Source of the DNA: Stenogyne calaminthoides
Taxonomy: Eukaryota > Streptophyta > Magnoliopsida > Lamiales > Lamiaceae
Assembly (NCBI GenBank): GCA_037126765.1
Contig: JBBCBC010000022.1
Coordinates: forward strand, 16,893,758-16,957,757
Length of the DNA: 64,000 bases
Direction of reading: 5' to 3'
In this document: positions 24,118-35,427 of the stretch, piece after piece
Layout: every line of letters starts with the position of its first letter
Position numbering within the stretch: position 1 is the first letter of the stretch
Program-made: the position numbers and the translations under genes
Notes under the pieces: generated by a model
What the model saw: the letters and a program-made list of their open reading frames with translations, nothing else
The model's database searches: none
What the model was told of the DNA's origin: nothing

Positions 24118-25345
24118 GTTAACAACACTAAAAAGTTGATTCATAAGAACATGTCATGTAATGTTGTGTATACATCTTTGAAAGCATGTGTTCCTGGATC
24201 TTGGTACTTTCATAGTGGTTCTTCTAGACACATGACTTGTCAAATTAACTATCAGTCTAACTATACATCTTGTGACGGAGGTCATGTTACATATGGTGGT
24301 GGTTCAAAAGGTAAAGTTGTTGGAAAAGGAATATTGAATGTTCCTGGTTTCCAAAGTTGACAAATGTGTTACATGTAAAAGGTTTACTTGCTAATCTGAT
24401 TAATATTAGTCTGTTATGTGATGATGATTTACATGTAAAGTTCAACAAGAATTCATGCTATGTGTTTGATAAAAATGATGATTGCTTAATGACTGGCAAA
24501 AGATCTGTTGATAATTGTTATTTGATTGGTTCAAATCATGTTTGTAAAAGTGCTAAAGCAGATGATATTATTTTGTGACATCAAAAACTTGGTCATGCTA
24601 ATTACAGAAGCATTCAAAAATTGGATAGACTAGGTGCTGCTGTTGGTTTACCTGATCTTAACTTTGAAAAAGGAAAAATCTGTGGACCATGCTAGAAAGG
24701 TAAGCAAGTAAGGACAACACATCAAATGTTGTCAGCATGTACAACAAACAGGTGTTGTGAGTTGATTCATATGGATGTAATGGGTCCTATGGAAACTGAA
24801 AGTTTAGGTGTAAAGAGGTATTCATATGTTCTTGTAGATGATTTTTCTAGATATACTTGGGTTATTTTTCTAAAAAAAAAATTAGATACCTTTTCTGAGT
24901 TCAAAATTCTTTACAAAAGGTTTAGAACTGTTTTATGTTTAAAGATCAGTAGGATAAGGTCTGATCATGGAAGAGAATTTGAAAACAGTTTGTTTACTAA
25001 TTTTTGTGAAAAGAAAGGTATTTTGCAAGAGTTTTCTTCACCTAAAACTCCTCAACAAAATGGAATTGTTGAAAGGAAGAATAGAACTTTGCAAGAAATG
25101 ACAAGAGTTATGTTAACCTCAAAAAGTCTTTCTAAGAAATTCTGGGCTGAAGCTTTGAATACTGCTTGTCACATTGTGAATAGAGTCTATATTCATTCTG
25201 GTAGTAATTGTACTCCCTATGAGATTCTGAATAACAAGAAACCAAATTTAAAATACTTTCATATGTTTGGTTGTGTTTGTTACATTTTGAATGATAGAGA
25301 TCAGTTGCACAAGTTTGATTCTAAAAGTGATAAAGGATTTTCTTA
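24118..25345 (+). pseudogene. S1 protease and integrase
   Basis: The protease active site has changed from DSG to HSG (24211-24219), which would abolish an aspartic protease. A frame change follows near 24358. TGG became TGA at 24576-24578 and CAG became TAG at 24693-24695. The integrase core keeps LIHMDVMGP, RSDHGREF and TPQQNGIVERKN, so its acidic triad is still visible. The frame ends at 25343, with a shift in the FLGYSKNSKAYR segment. Confidence 0.85.
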
Positions 25346-27270
25346 GGATATTCTAAGAATAGCAAGGCATATAGAATATATAACTTGAGAACTGATACAA
25401 TGCAAGAATCTGTAAATGTGGTATATGATGAACTTGTAAGTCTTGCAGGAAAAAATGCTGAAGATAATGTATCAGATTTGATAGAAGTATCCAGAAATAC
25501 TGATGACACAGAAGATAGTAAAAATGTTGATCAGAATCAGAATGTTCCTTCAACATCTGATACAACATTACCCAAAAGTTCAAATACTAAAAATCTATCC
25601 CAAGATTCACAGTATCCAAAACATTTGGTTCCCTCAACAAAGATCATGAAAAGTCATCCTTCAGATCAGATCATTGGAGAAGCTACCACTGGTGTTCAAA
25701 CTAGAAGAAGAATGGGTATTCATATCAATAACCTTGTAAGATCAGTTTGCATGTCATCCATATGCAATCAGGTAACTTTTGAGTGTTATCATTCTGGAAT
25801 TGAGCCTAAAAATGTGAAAGAAGCTCTTGATGATGAAAACTGGATAAATGTTATGCATGAAGAGCTTAATTAGTTTGAACGAAATGATGTTTGGACACTT
25901 GTACCTAGACCTAATTCTGATATTAATGTCATAGGAACAAAGTGGATTTTCAAGAATAAAACTGGTGAATCTGGTAATATTGTGAGAAATAAGGCAAGAT
26001 TGGTTGCTCAATGTTATACTCAGATTGAAGGAATAGACTTTGATGAAACATTTGCTCTTGTTGCTAGAATTAAATCTATTAGATTACTTCTTGCTATTAC
26101 ATGTTTCATTAACATTAACTTGCATCAAATGAATGTTAAAGCTGTTTTCTTAAATGGTATTCTGGATGATGAAGCTTATGTTGAATAGCCTAAAGGTTTT
26201 GAAAATTTGGAATTTCCTGATCATGTTTACAAGTTAAAGAAAGCTTTATGGTCTAAAACAAGCACCTAGAGCTTGATATGGTAGACTTACTAATTTCTTA
26301 CTTGAGTTTGGATTTATGAGAGGTGAAGCTGATAGAACCTTATTCATTAAAAAATCTAAGAATGATATCATGGTTGCTCAAATATATGTTGATGATATGG
26401 TATTTGGTTCAACTTGTAATGATATGCTTGAGAGTTTTGTTAAAGAAATGACTTGTACCTTTGAAATGTCCATGGTGGGAGAACTGAATTTCTTTTTAGA
26501 TCTTCAAATCAAACAAATGAAAGATGGTATTTTCTTTTCTCAAATCAAATATGCTAAGAATTTGGTGAAAAGGTTTGGTCTAGAAACTGCTAAAACTATG
26601 AAAGCCCCTACGGGTTCAACTCAAAAGTTGAGTAAAGACTTGATTGGAAAAGATGTTGATCCTACTTTGTATAGATCAATGATTGGAAGTCTTTTGTACT
26701 TTACTTCTAGTAGGCCTGATATTATGTATAGTGTCTGTCTTTGTGCTAGATATTAAGCTAATCCTAAGGAATCACATCTTAATTATGTGAAAAGAATTAT
26801 AAGATATGTAGATGGCACATGTGATCTAGGTATTTGGCACTCAAAGGATACTAATTACTCTTTAGTTGGCTATAGTGATGCAGATTGGGCAAGTGATTGT
26901 GATGGTGAAAAAGTACTAGTGGAGGATGTTTCTACATGGGAAACAACATTATATCCTGGCATCGTAAGAAACAGAATTGTGTTTCACAATTAACAGCTGA
27001 GTCTGAATATGTTGCTACTGGAAGTGCTGCACTCAACTGCTTTGGCTTAAAAAGATGTTTAATGACTATGGGTTGGAAAGTGGTATTTTGACTGTTTATT
27101 GTGATAATACTAGTGCTATCAATATTTTCAAGAATCATGTGCAACATTCTTTGACTAAGCATATAAGTATAAGACATCACTTTATAAGAGATCTTGTAGA
27201 GAAAGAAGTTGTGAAGTTAGAGTACATTTCTACTGAAAAACAACTTGCTGATTTTTACAAAAGCCCTTGA
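25346..27270 (+). pseudogene. S1 reverse transcriptase and RNase H
   Basis: This region matches S2 segment by segment (TKWIFKNKTGESG, EGIDFDETFALVAR, YVDD at 26385-26396, CTFEMSMVGELNFFL, SSRPDIMYSVCLCARY). Three glutamine codons have become stops (25871-25873, 26186-26188 and 26754-26756). Small indels lie near 26240 and 26990. RNase H ends ADFYKSP at 27270, as in S2. Confidence 0.85.
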
Positions 27271-28227
27271 TAATGAGAGGTTTTATTCTCTTAGAAAATC
27301 TCTTGGTCTTTGCTATATCTGAAAATAAACACTAGATGTTGTGACAAATGTTGTAGTTCTGATAATGAGTTTGTCTGCTGATTTGCTTATGTTTGGACTT
27401 TAAATGATAGTGTTATGATCTTATTGTTGAATCATGGTTTAGATACAGAGTCCTGGACATATATCTCTTAAATGCATTAAAAAATAAAGCAAAACTTAGA
27501 TGTATAATCACTGAGTAACTATGAGACACGGAGCTCGCTAGTACGATGTTCTCTTTTCAAAAGGTGATTAAATATACATACATGTTTGTTCACAATCCGC
27601 TGAGTAATTATGGGGCACGGAGCTCACTACTACGATGTTCTCTCTTGAAAAGGTGGATCAATGTTAACATGTGTTCAAAAGAATTTTCAAAATATGCAAC
27701 ACTTTGATGATAAATTTCATGCAAAATTGAGTGTTGAGGTATATGTGTGCCGACATTTTGTGAAATCTTAAGTGATTCGAACTTTATCTATCATACATGA
27801 TTTATTTAATTTTCGTCCTAAGTTGAATTCGCTGTTTTAAACATGTTATTTGAACTAATATGAGTTTATTTAATTTTAGATATAGTTTCCTGTTTTTAAA
27901 AATGTCTTTGGCGGTCTCTTACACATTCACACGATCACTAACTTGATTTTTAGTGGGTGGTTATCTTTGGTTCCCACTCCTGATCAGTTTCTTATTGGTT
28001 TTGTGTAATAACCTTCATTTTCTTCTCTACTTAAGTTCGATTTTATCTGTGATGTTTATTACTAAAAGTTGAAAACTTTGTTGTTGCACATAAAAAACGA
28101 GGTTTATGTTGATTTTACTTACGTTATTTCAATTATTTCGGTCATATACTTCTTTTTTCCTCCTATTTTTCATATAACATTATTTTAATTGCTTGTGCAT
28201 TATATGATTGGACAGAAAGGCGGTGTT
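27271..28227 (+). other. S1 spacer between RNase H and ORF3 with paired conserved motif
   Basis: Like the S2 spacer, it is non-coding and holds two units of about 56 bp (27511-27566 and 27600-27656) starting ctgagtaa and containing cacggagctc and acgatgttctct. Near 28190 the tract tgcttgtgcattat...ggacag looks like a possible 3' splice site just before the ORF3 ATG at 28228. Confidence 0.6.
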
Positions 28228-29480
28228 ATGGCTGATAAACAAAACCTTCCGAGTTCTTCTAATCACTCTCACTCACACGCAAACCCTCCTTTCTCAAACC
28301 CACGCTCGAACCTTTCTTCTCCATCAAACTCGAATCCTTTGAACCTACTTGCAGAAATGGCTACTCAAAACCCAGATTATGATTCCACTAATGTTGGTGG
28401 ATTATCGTCTTCATCCGTACCAAAACCCACTCCGTATGAATTTCCTGAAGATACCCCTCAAACTCTGATTCGACTGATCATCGAACAGATACTCGAGAAA
28501 AACCCTCCAATTCTTCCTGATGTTTTTGTTGGCAAAAGACAAGTCAACATTAATGACTTTGTTGATCTTTCTGCTAAACCCTTAGCCATAGAAATTCCTG
28601 ATGAACCTTCTCCTAAACCTGTTGAAAACCCTACTCAAACGGACGATGTTGAGATGGACAAAACTGATTCATCTGATTCAGAAGGAATGGGGGAGAAACT
28701 CAAGAACAATCGGTTGAGAAAGAAGCAATTGGCTCCCAAAAGAGGTGGTGGAAAATGGGGAAAAAGGAGAGTCTCACAAAGAAACCTTGGAAAGAAGGTG
28801 GACTACACTGGGAAACGTCCTAAGAGGACTGATGGTGGTGTAGATGATCCTATCACTGTAGAGGATTCAGATGAAGAAATGGTTGCTCCAGATGTTCCCG
28901 TTGCTAAGTCAAAAGACTCAGATGATGACTTAACCATGGAGGAATTGATGGCAAAGAAAGAGAAACGAACCAAAAGGAGAAATGAACCATCTGTGAATGC
29001 TGCTCCTGATGCTGCAGAACCATCTGGGAATGTTGAAAGAGATGATTCTGAGAGAGAGGAATCTGAGAAAGATGAAGCTGAGACAGATGAGTCTGAGGAA
29101 GAAATGGATGTTGAGGAAGATGATCCTCAAGAAGATGATGAAGCTGTAGAAGATCAAACTGCTGATGAGTTTGATCATCTCTTTGATTCGGATGAGGTAA
29201 CAATGCTTGACTTAGACCCTGATGATAGAATTGAATTTGATAGGAGGTCTAGAATTGTGAAAACCATGCTGAAAAGTCATATTGTTGATGAAAGAATCAT
29301 TAAACTTTCTGAATTTGAAGCCAACAATATGATAGGTTTTCTAGAGGAAGGATCCTTACTACATGCTCTACAATATGCTAAATCATACTATGTACCTTGG
29401 GTTGCTGAATTCTATGCTAATTTGAAGAAGAGTTGTGGAAATAGATAATTTTCAAATTATGGGAGAGTAAGGTTTAAGTG

Positions 29481-30852
29481 TGATGGTCCCGTTTTGAAAA
29501 CCCATTTTGCACGGAAGCAAAAACGTTTTGATTCGGTGCATATAAAAAAAAAGTGAGGGAGAGTGATTCATTTTTTTTTTTTTTTTAAGCTCATGTGTGT
29601 GTTATGCTTTATAAACGAATGCATATGACAAGTAATAACATAAAGCAAATAAAAGGCACACAAGATTTATAGTGGTTGGGACAACTCGTCCCACATCCAC
29701 TCTTCCCTTCATGGGGCACCAACTTAACCAACTTAACCAGCGGGACTTATCACCCTCACGGGATTGCCCGACCCTCCCTTTCGGGATTGCTAGATGTTTC
29801 CGAGTTCACACTCAAAGCGGGACTTATCACCCTCACGGGATTGACCCTCCCTTTCGGGATTGCTAGATGTTTACCGAAGTTCACACTCAACCTACAAACT
29901 TAACCTACCAATTTGGTTTTGGGTATAAGGTTGTTTGGTTTCCAACTAGGGTGAGATTTTCCCTTACATTTGTTTAGCCTCAATGCTAAGGTTGGGAAAA
30001 TCTCTCTAAGCTTAGGATATAGCATTTGTGCTTAGATCTAGGGTAGAACACTTTTGAATATATGTGTGTATTTCTTGCTCTGTGTTCTTGAATGGAGTTG
30101 CTTGAATATTTGGCTTTTAATTTCACTTTGCGTAACCTCCATTGTCTTCTTTTTGAAGATAGTGCAATGTATTTATAAGTGTGGATTTGAATATTAGATT
30201 TGTAATATTCAAATCCATACTAATAATCTTCAACTTTTCTTTGTCATGTTGTTTTGAGGACTTTATGTAACATCCATATATGTTGTTATCTTCTTATTGA
30301 AGATGGGATTCTTTGTTCATTGCTTCGAGATGATCGGTCAATAAAAATCGATCTGTAGAGGTGTCTTGAAATCCTTTGTTCATCGATCTTTGAAATCTTT
30401 ATTCATCGATTCTTGAAATCACTTTGTTCATCAGACTGATTTTTTTTTGTTCATCGATGCGAGATTTTTCTTGTTCATCGATGCGATTTCATGAATGATT
30501 TTTCTTTGTTCATCGGCTCGATTTGCAGTACGACAAAGATGATTTTATCTGGATTTGAGCATTTAAGCGCATAAAGCTGCTTCTGATGTCGATTGAACCT
30601 GATGATGTGCATTAGAAAAATCGCATTGCAGTCGGTTTAGACGCCGATTAGCTTCGGAACTCATCCTTCTCATCGATCTTGATCGGTCTGTCTACTGACC
30701 TCGTCGATCTCGATCATCTACTTACGATTCCGTGAGTTCCCCCTCAATTTGTTCTCTCGTTCCCCCTCAACTTGTTATCGTAGATTAGCTTCAAAAAAAA
30801 CACAAGTTGATAATGTTTTGGCATAATTAATCAAAACTAAAATATCCCAACA
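29481..30852 (-). repeat. Family-B LTR 1 of the array (1372 bp)
   Basis: It begins TGATGGTCCCG and ends TATCCCAACA on the + strand. It holds two minisatellite units of about 75 bp (29745-29890) with cgggacttatcaccctcacg and tcgggattgctagatgttt. It also has a run of ttcatcgat-type units of about 24 bp (30360-30510). A TATA-like box near 30172 (minus strand) is interrupted by one extra base compared with the other two LTRs. Confidence 0.85.
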
Positions 30853-31040
30853 ATTTCCCCTTTTTGATAATGGCGCCAAAACATTAAAATATATGCACTT
30901 TTACGAGATCGGGTTTTTGATTTAAAAGATCGATTCGGTGGTCACTTTGAAAAGTTGTGAGCGTTTGAACTCTCGCTCGATACCAATTGATGGTTTAAAT
31001 CCACATTGTTGACCTTTTGAACAACCCGCTCGATACCAAT
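30853..31040 (-). other. Internal region 1 of the three-LTR element (188 bp)
   Basis: Next to LTR 1 the minus strand reads AAAAAGGGGAAA, a polypurine tract. At the other end is TTGGTATCGAGC, one base short of the usual initiator tRNA-Met binding site. This PBS-like sequence occurs twice, about 51 bp apart. There is no coding capacity. Confidence 0.75.
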
Positions 31041-32487
31041 TGATGGTCCCGCTTTTGAAAACCCATTTGCACGCGCGGAAGCAAAACGTTTCGATTGGTG
31101 CATATAAAAAGAGGTCTAGAGGGAGTGATTCATTTTTTTTTTCTTTTAAGCTCATGTGTGTGTTATGCTTTATAAACGAATGCATATGATAAGTAATAAC
31201 ATAAAGCATAAAAGGCACACAAGAAGTGGTTTGGGACAACTCGTCCTACATCCACTCTTCCCTTCATGGGGCACCAACTTAACCAACTTAACCAAGCGGG
31301 ACTTATCACCCTCGGGATTGCCGAGCCCTCCCTTTCGGGATTGCTAGATGTTTACCGAAGTTCACACTCAAACGGGACTTATCACCCTCACGGGATTGCC
31401 AAGCCCTCCCTTTCGGGATTGCTAGATGTTTACCGAGTTCACACTCAAACGGGACTTATCACCCTCACACCCTGCGGGATTGCTAGATGTTTCGAAGTTC
31501 ACACTCAACCTACAAACTTAACCTACCAACTGGTTTGGGTATAAGGTTGTTTGGTTTCCAACTAGGGTGAGATTTTCCCTTACATTTGTTTAGCCTCAAT
31601 GCTAAGGTTGGGAAAATCTCTCTAAGCTTAGGATATAGCATTTGTGCTTAGATCTAGGGTAGAACACTTTTGAATATATGTGTGTATTTCTTGCTCTGTG
31701 TTCTTGAATGGAGTTGCTTGAATATTTGGCTTTTAATTTCACTTTGCAGAACCTCCATTGTCTTTTTTTTGAAGATAATGTATTTATAGTGTGGATTTGA
31801 ATATTACCGTTGGAGAGTAATATTCAAATCCATACTAATAATCTTCCAGCTTTTCTTTGTCCTTTTGCACTGTTGTTTGCAGCTTTATGTAACATCCATA
31901 TATGTTGTTATCTTCTTATTGATCAGCTGCTTTTGTGTGTCTAACGGATCGATCATTTCGGACATTTCTTTTCATTGCTTGATTTCGGCTTCGGGTGATC
32001 ACGGTCCGTGAAATCGATTGTAGATTTCGGTGTCTTTGAAATCATGTTCATCGGTCTTTGAAATCCTTTGTTCATCGATTATGAAATTGGGCGATTTTTC
32101 TTTGTTCATCGATGCGATTTCATTTAACTGATTAGTTGATTTCACTGATTTTTATCGTTCATCGGTCGATTTGATCGCCGATTCGGGTCATTTCCAGAAG
32201 ATTGGATCAGATGAGCCGCATAAAATGCTACGATGTCGATTCTCTGGTACCATTCAATCAGATTAAAAACGGTTTACAGACGCCAAAATTAGCTCGGAAC
32301 TCATCCTTCTCATTCGATCTTGATCGGTCTCGTCTGACCTCGTCGATCTCGATCATCTACCGCCGATTCCGTGAGTTCCCCCTCAATTTGTTCTTCGTTC
32401 CCCCTCAACTTGTTATCCGTAGATTAGCTTCAAAAACACAAGTTGATAATGTTTTCAGCATAATTAATCAAAACTAAAATATCAACA
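31041..32487 (-). repeat. Family-B LTR 2 of the array (1447 bp)
   Basis: This is the middle LTR. It has three minisatellite units (about 31298-31510). Many small insertions and deletions separate it from LTR 1 and LTR 3, including loss of ccc in the terminal tatcccaaca. That could be real decay or assembly error. Confidence 0.8.
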
Positions 32488-32678
32488 ATTTCCCCTTTTT
32501 GAACCAAAACATTAAAATATATGCACTAAAGAGATCGGGTTTTGATTTAAAAGATCGATTCGGTGGTCACTTTGAAAAGTTGTGAACGTTTGAACTCTGC
32601 TCGATGATTGATGGTATCGATTCGTAAATCCACATTGAAAAACAAATGACCTTTTGAACAACCCGCTCGATACCAATT
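32488..32678 (-). other. Internal region 2 of the three-LTR element (191 bp)
   Basis: This second copy of the short internal region has the same polypurine tract and PBS-like end. It differs by several short indels, for example loss of tggcg before ccaaaacatt. It is non-coding. Confidence 0.75.
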
Positions 32679-34134
32679 GATGGTCCCGTTTGAAAACCCA
32701 TTCAGACGCGGAAGCAAAAACGTTTCGATTCGGTGCATATAAAACAAGGGTGAGGGCAGAGTGATTCATTTTTTTTTTTCTTTTAAGCTCATGTGTGTGT
32801 TATGCTTTATAAACGAATGCATATGACAAGTAATAACATAAAAAAAAAAGGCACACAAGATTTATAGTGGTTAGGACAACTCGCCCCACATCCACTCTTC
32901 CTTCATGGGGCACCAACTTAACCAACTTAACCAACGAGACTTATCACCCTCACGGGATTGCCGACCCTCCTTTCGGGATTGCTAGATGTTTCGAGTTCAC
33001 ACTCAAGCGGGACTTATCACCCTCACAACACCCTCCCTTTCGGGATTGCTAGATGTTTACCGAGTTCACACTCAAAGCGGGACTTATCACCACGGGATTG
33101 CCGACCCCTCCCTTTCGGGATTGCTAGATGTTTACCGAAGTTCACACTCAACCTACAAACTTAACCTACCAAGCTGGTTTGGGTATAAGGTTGTTTGGTT
33201 TTAACTGGGGTGAGATTTTTCCTTACATTTGTTTAGCCTCAATGCTAAGGTTGGAAAATCTCTCTAAGCTTAGGATATAGCATTTGTGCTTAGATCTAGG
33301 GGTAGAACACTTTTGAATATATGTGTGTATTTCTTGCTCTGTGTTCTTGAATGGAGTTGCTTGAATATTTGGCTTTTAATTTCACTTTTGCAGAACCTCC
33401 ATTGTCTTCTTTTGAAGATAGTGCAATGTATTTATAGTGTGGATTTGAATATTACCGTTTTGAGTAATATTCAAATCCATACTAATAATCTTCCGGCTTT
33501 TTCTTTGTCCTTTTGCCTTTGTTGTTTGCGGCTTTATGTAACATCCATATATGTTGTTATCTTCTTATTGATCATTTTGCTTTTGTGTGTCTAACGGATC
33601 GATCATTTCATGGGATTCATCGTTCATTGCTTACGATTACGGTCGCTTTGATGGTCATTTATATCGATCTGTAGATTTACGGTGTCTTTGAAATCACTTT
33701 GTTCATCGATCTTTGAAATCATTGTTCATCGATTCTTGAAAAATTCATCCTTTGATTTTTCTTGTTCATCGATGCGATTTCCACTTAACTGATTTTTCTT
33801 GTTTCATCGATGCGATTTAAGTGCTTTGATCGTCGGCTCACTGAAATGCATCTGGTGCGTGAGCAAAAGCGCATCGACTTAAAAGGATGTCGAGATGTCG
33901 GATGATGGTCGGTCGATTTTACCGACGCTAGGTTAGCTCGGAACTCATCCTTCTCATCGATCTTGATCGGTCTCGTTACTGACCTCGTCGATCTCGATCA
34001 TCTACTTACGATTCCGTGAGTTCCCCCTCAATTTGTTCTCTCGTTCCCCCTCAACTTGTTATCTGTAGATTAGCTTCAAAAACACAAGTTGATAATGTTT
34101 TGGCATAATTAATCAAAACTAAAATATCCCAACA
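32679..34134 (-). repeat. Family-B LTR 3 of the array (1456 bp)
   Basis: This is the right-most LTR, ending TATCCCAACA at 34134 directly before the AAGTG duplication. It carries three minisatellite units (about 32935-33150) and the ttcatcgat units (about 33690-33790). The promoter box TATAAATACA is present near 33428 on the minus strand. Confidence 0.85.
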
Positions 34135-35199
34135 AAGTGTAATGTTGTTACCATCACTCCTAGGTTCATCAACATTTTCCTAAGGACTAGGAATGTAGAG
34201 GAAGAATCTATTGATCTATAAATTGGTGAAGTGTCACCTGTGGAAACTGGTGGAAGATATTCTGAATGGACATTGCAATTTTCTGCTGCAAAATTAACTT
34301 CTCTCTATTCTGTGATGCATAAACTATTGGTCTCAAACTGGTATCCTTCTAGAAATTTCACTGTGCTTACTAAAGAACAAGCTTTCATGCTTTACAAGAT
34401 TGCACATCTTAACAAGTTTAATATGGGACAAATCATATTTGATAAAATGATGTCTCTTGCTGGAAAACATGGTGATAGTGTCTGTCAGTTCGTGGTTAAG
34501 TTGGAGTTTGACATACCTGGAGGAGAAAAGATCAGTGGTTTTATCCCTAACTTTGGGATTTCCCCAATTCTGAAATGTGGTAACCGTGTGGTTGATCTAC
34601 CTATGGAATACCCTGAACAACAGATAGAAAATGTTGCCCATTCTGTTGGCAACATTCCTTACACAGTCACACGAAGTAATGGTATCCCTCCTGTCACTTT
34701 TACTAATTCTTTCATTTCTGATCATATTCAATCCATCCAGCATAGCATATATGCTCTAATTAAACAGCAAACCTTCTGGAGAAGCCTGCTTTCTACTCCA
34801 ACAGGGGGAGGATCACCTGATGATGGTCCTGATGATGATGGTAATGACTGAGCTGGTCCATCTGGCTCTTCAGGTGAGAAGGATAATGCACCAGATGCTG
34901 GTGATAATGCTGCTGAGGATGATGATGGTGCTGCTGCACAAGATGATCAGAATGATACTGGAGACAGAGAGGTTGAGGATGTTATACAAGATGTTGTGAA
35001 TGAGGTTGTGGAGGATGTTGTGGTAGATGTACTCAATGCTGTTGCTGTTGCTAAACAAGTTGTTCCTGACCCTACACCAATTGACCCTACAACTGATGAT
35101 AGCACTGATGAATATCTGAAAAAGACTCCAGACAGGGAGAATATGTCTCCTGAGAGTATTGCTATGCTTGATGAGATGTATGTTCATGACAATTGGTGA

Positions 35200-35427
35200 A
35201 CAGATTCAAGATAGGGGGAGTTTTTGATGTATGGGGGAGCATTTGCAGATTATGGAGATGTAGCCATTCCAATGGCCTAGTCCTTCCCTATACTTCACTT
35301 TAAAAATTCATTTCTGTATTGCAATCTTTTATTTACTGCTCTTCACTTTATGAACTCTGTTAATGGACAATTAATTGATAGGTATATGTTTCTGTCATTT
35401 ACTTTATGTTGGATATTTTGGCCTAAG
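35200..35427 (+). other. S1 region after ORF3 with multiplied polypurine tracts
   Basis: Directly after the ORF3 stop come atagggggag (35211-35220) and atgggggagc (35231-35240). A third copy, ttgggggag, stands next to the 3' LTR at 43226-43234. Multiplied polypurine tracts between the last ORF and the LTR are a known trait of Sireviruses. The same layout is present in S2. Confidence 0.75.

Larger units (their letters stand above)
29481..34134 (-). mobile_element. Family-B non-autonomous element with three LTRs in tandem
   Basis: The order is LTR, short internal, LTR, short internal, LTR, all in minus orientation. The array is flanked by a perfect 5-bp duplication AAGTG (29476-29480 and 34135-34139). 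The S2 arm preserves the empty site near 14395. The two internals are only 188 and 191 bp, carry PBS-like and polypurine signals and encode nothing. Its mobility would have depended on proteins supplied in trans. Confidence 0.9.
28228..35199 (+). pseudogene. S1 ORF3: extra protein downstream of RNase H, split by the three-LTR array
   Basis: The first part (28228-29480) begins MADKQNLPSSS. It has the same order as S2 ORF3: Ser/Pro-rich start, PYEFPEDTPQTLIRL, basic patch GKRPKRTDGG, long acidic tract, then SEFEANNMIGFLEEGSLLH and WVAEFYANLKKSCG. A glutamine codon became TAA at 29446-29448. The second part (34135-35199) resumes INIFLRTRNVEEE, then YSEWTLQFSAAKL, SNWYPSRNFTVLTKEQ, a Gly/Asp-rich linker and a C-terminal HDNW. 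Two further stops lie near 34219 and 34849. The total is close to 770 codons. The FYANL part resembles the family annotated as putative plant transposon protein. Its function is unknown. Confidence 0.75.

Noticed and set aside
28904..29203. Frames opposite the acidic tract of S1 ORF3 rich in Phe, Leu, Ile or His, Gln
   Set aside because: They are reverse-strand readings of Glu/Asp/Ser codons. The same shadow appears in S2 at 15899-16758. They look membrane-like only because of the codon complement.
29672..33204. Frames with repeated GTYHPHGIA or AGLITLTG words
   Set aside because: They are translations of the LTR minisatellite, open in two frames, and are not a repeat protein.
34870..35187. 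105-codon frame opposite the ORF3 C-terminus
   Set aside because: It is the reverse complement of the acidic tail. It has no independent support.
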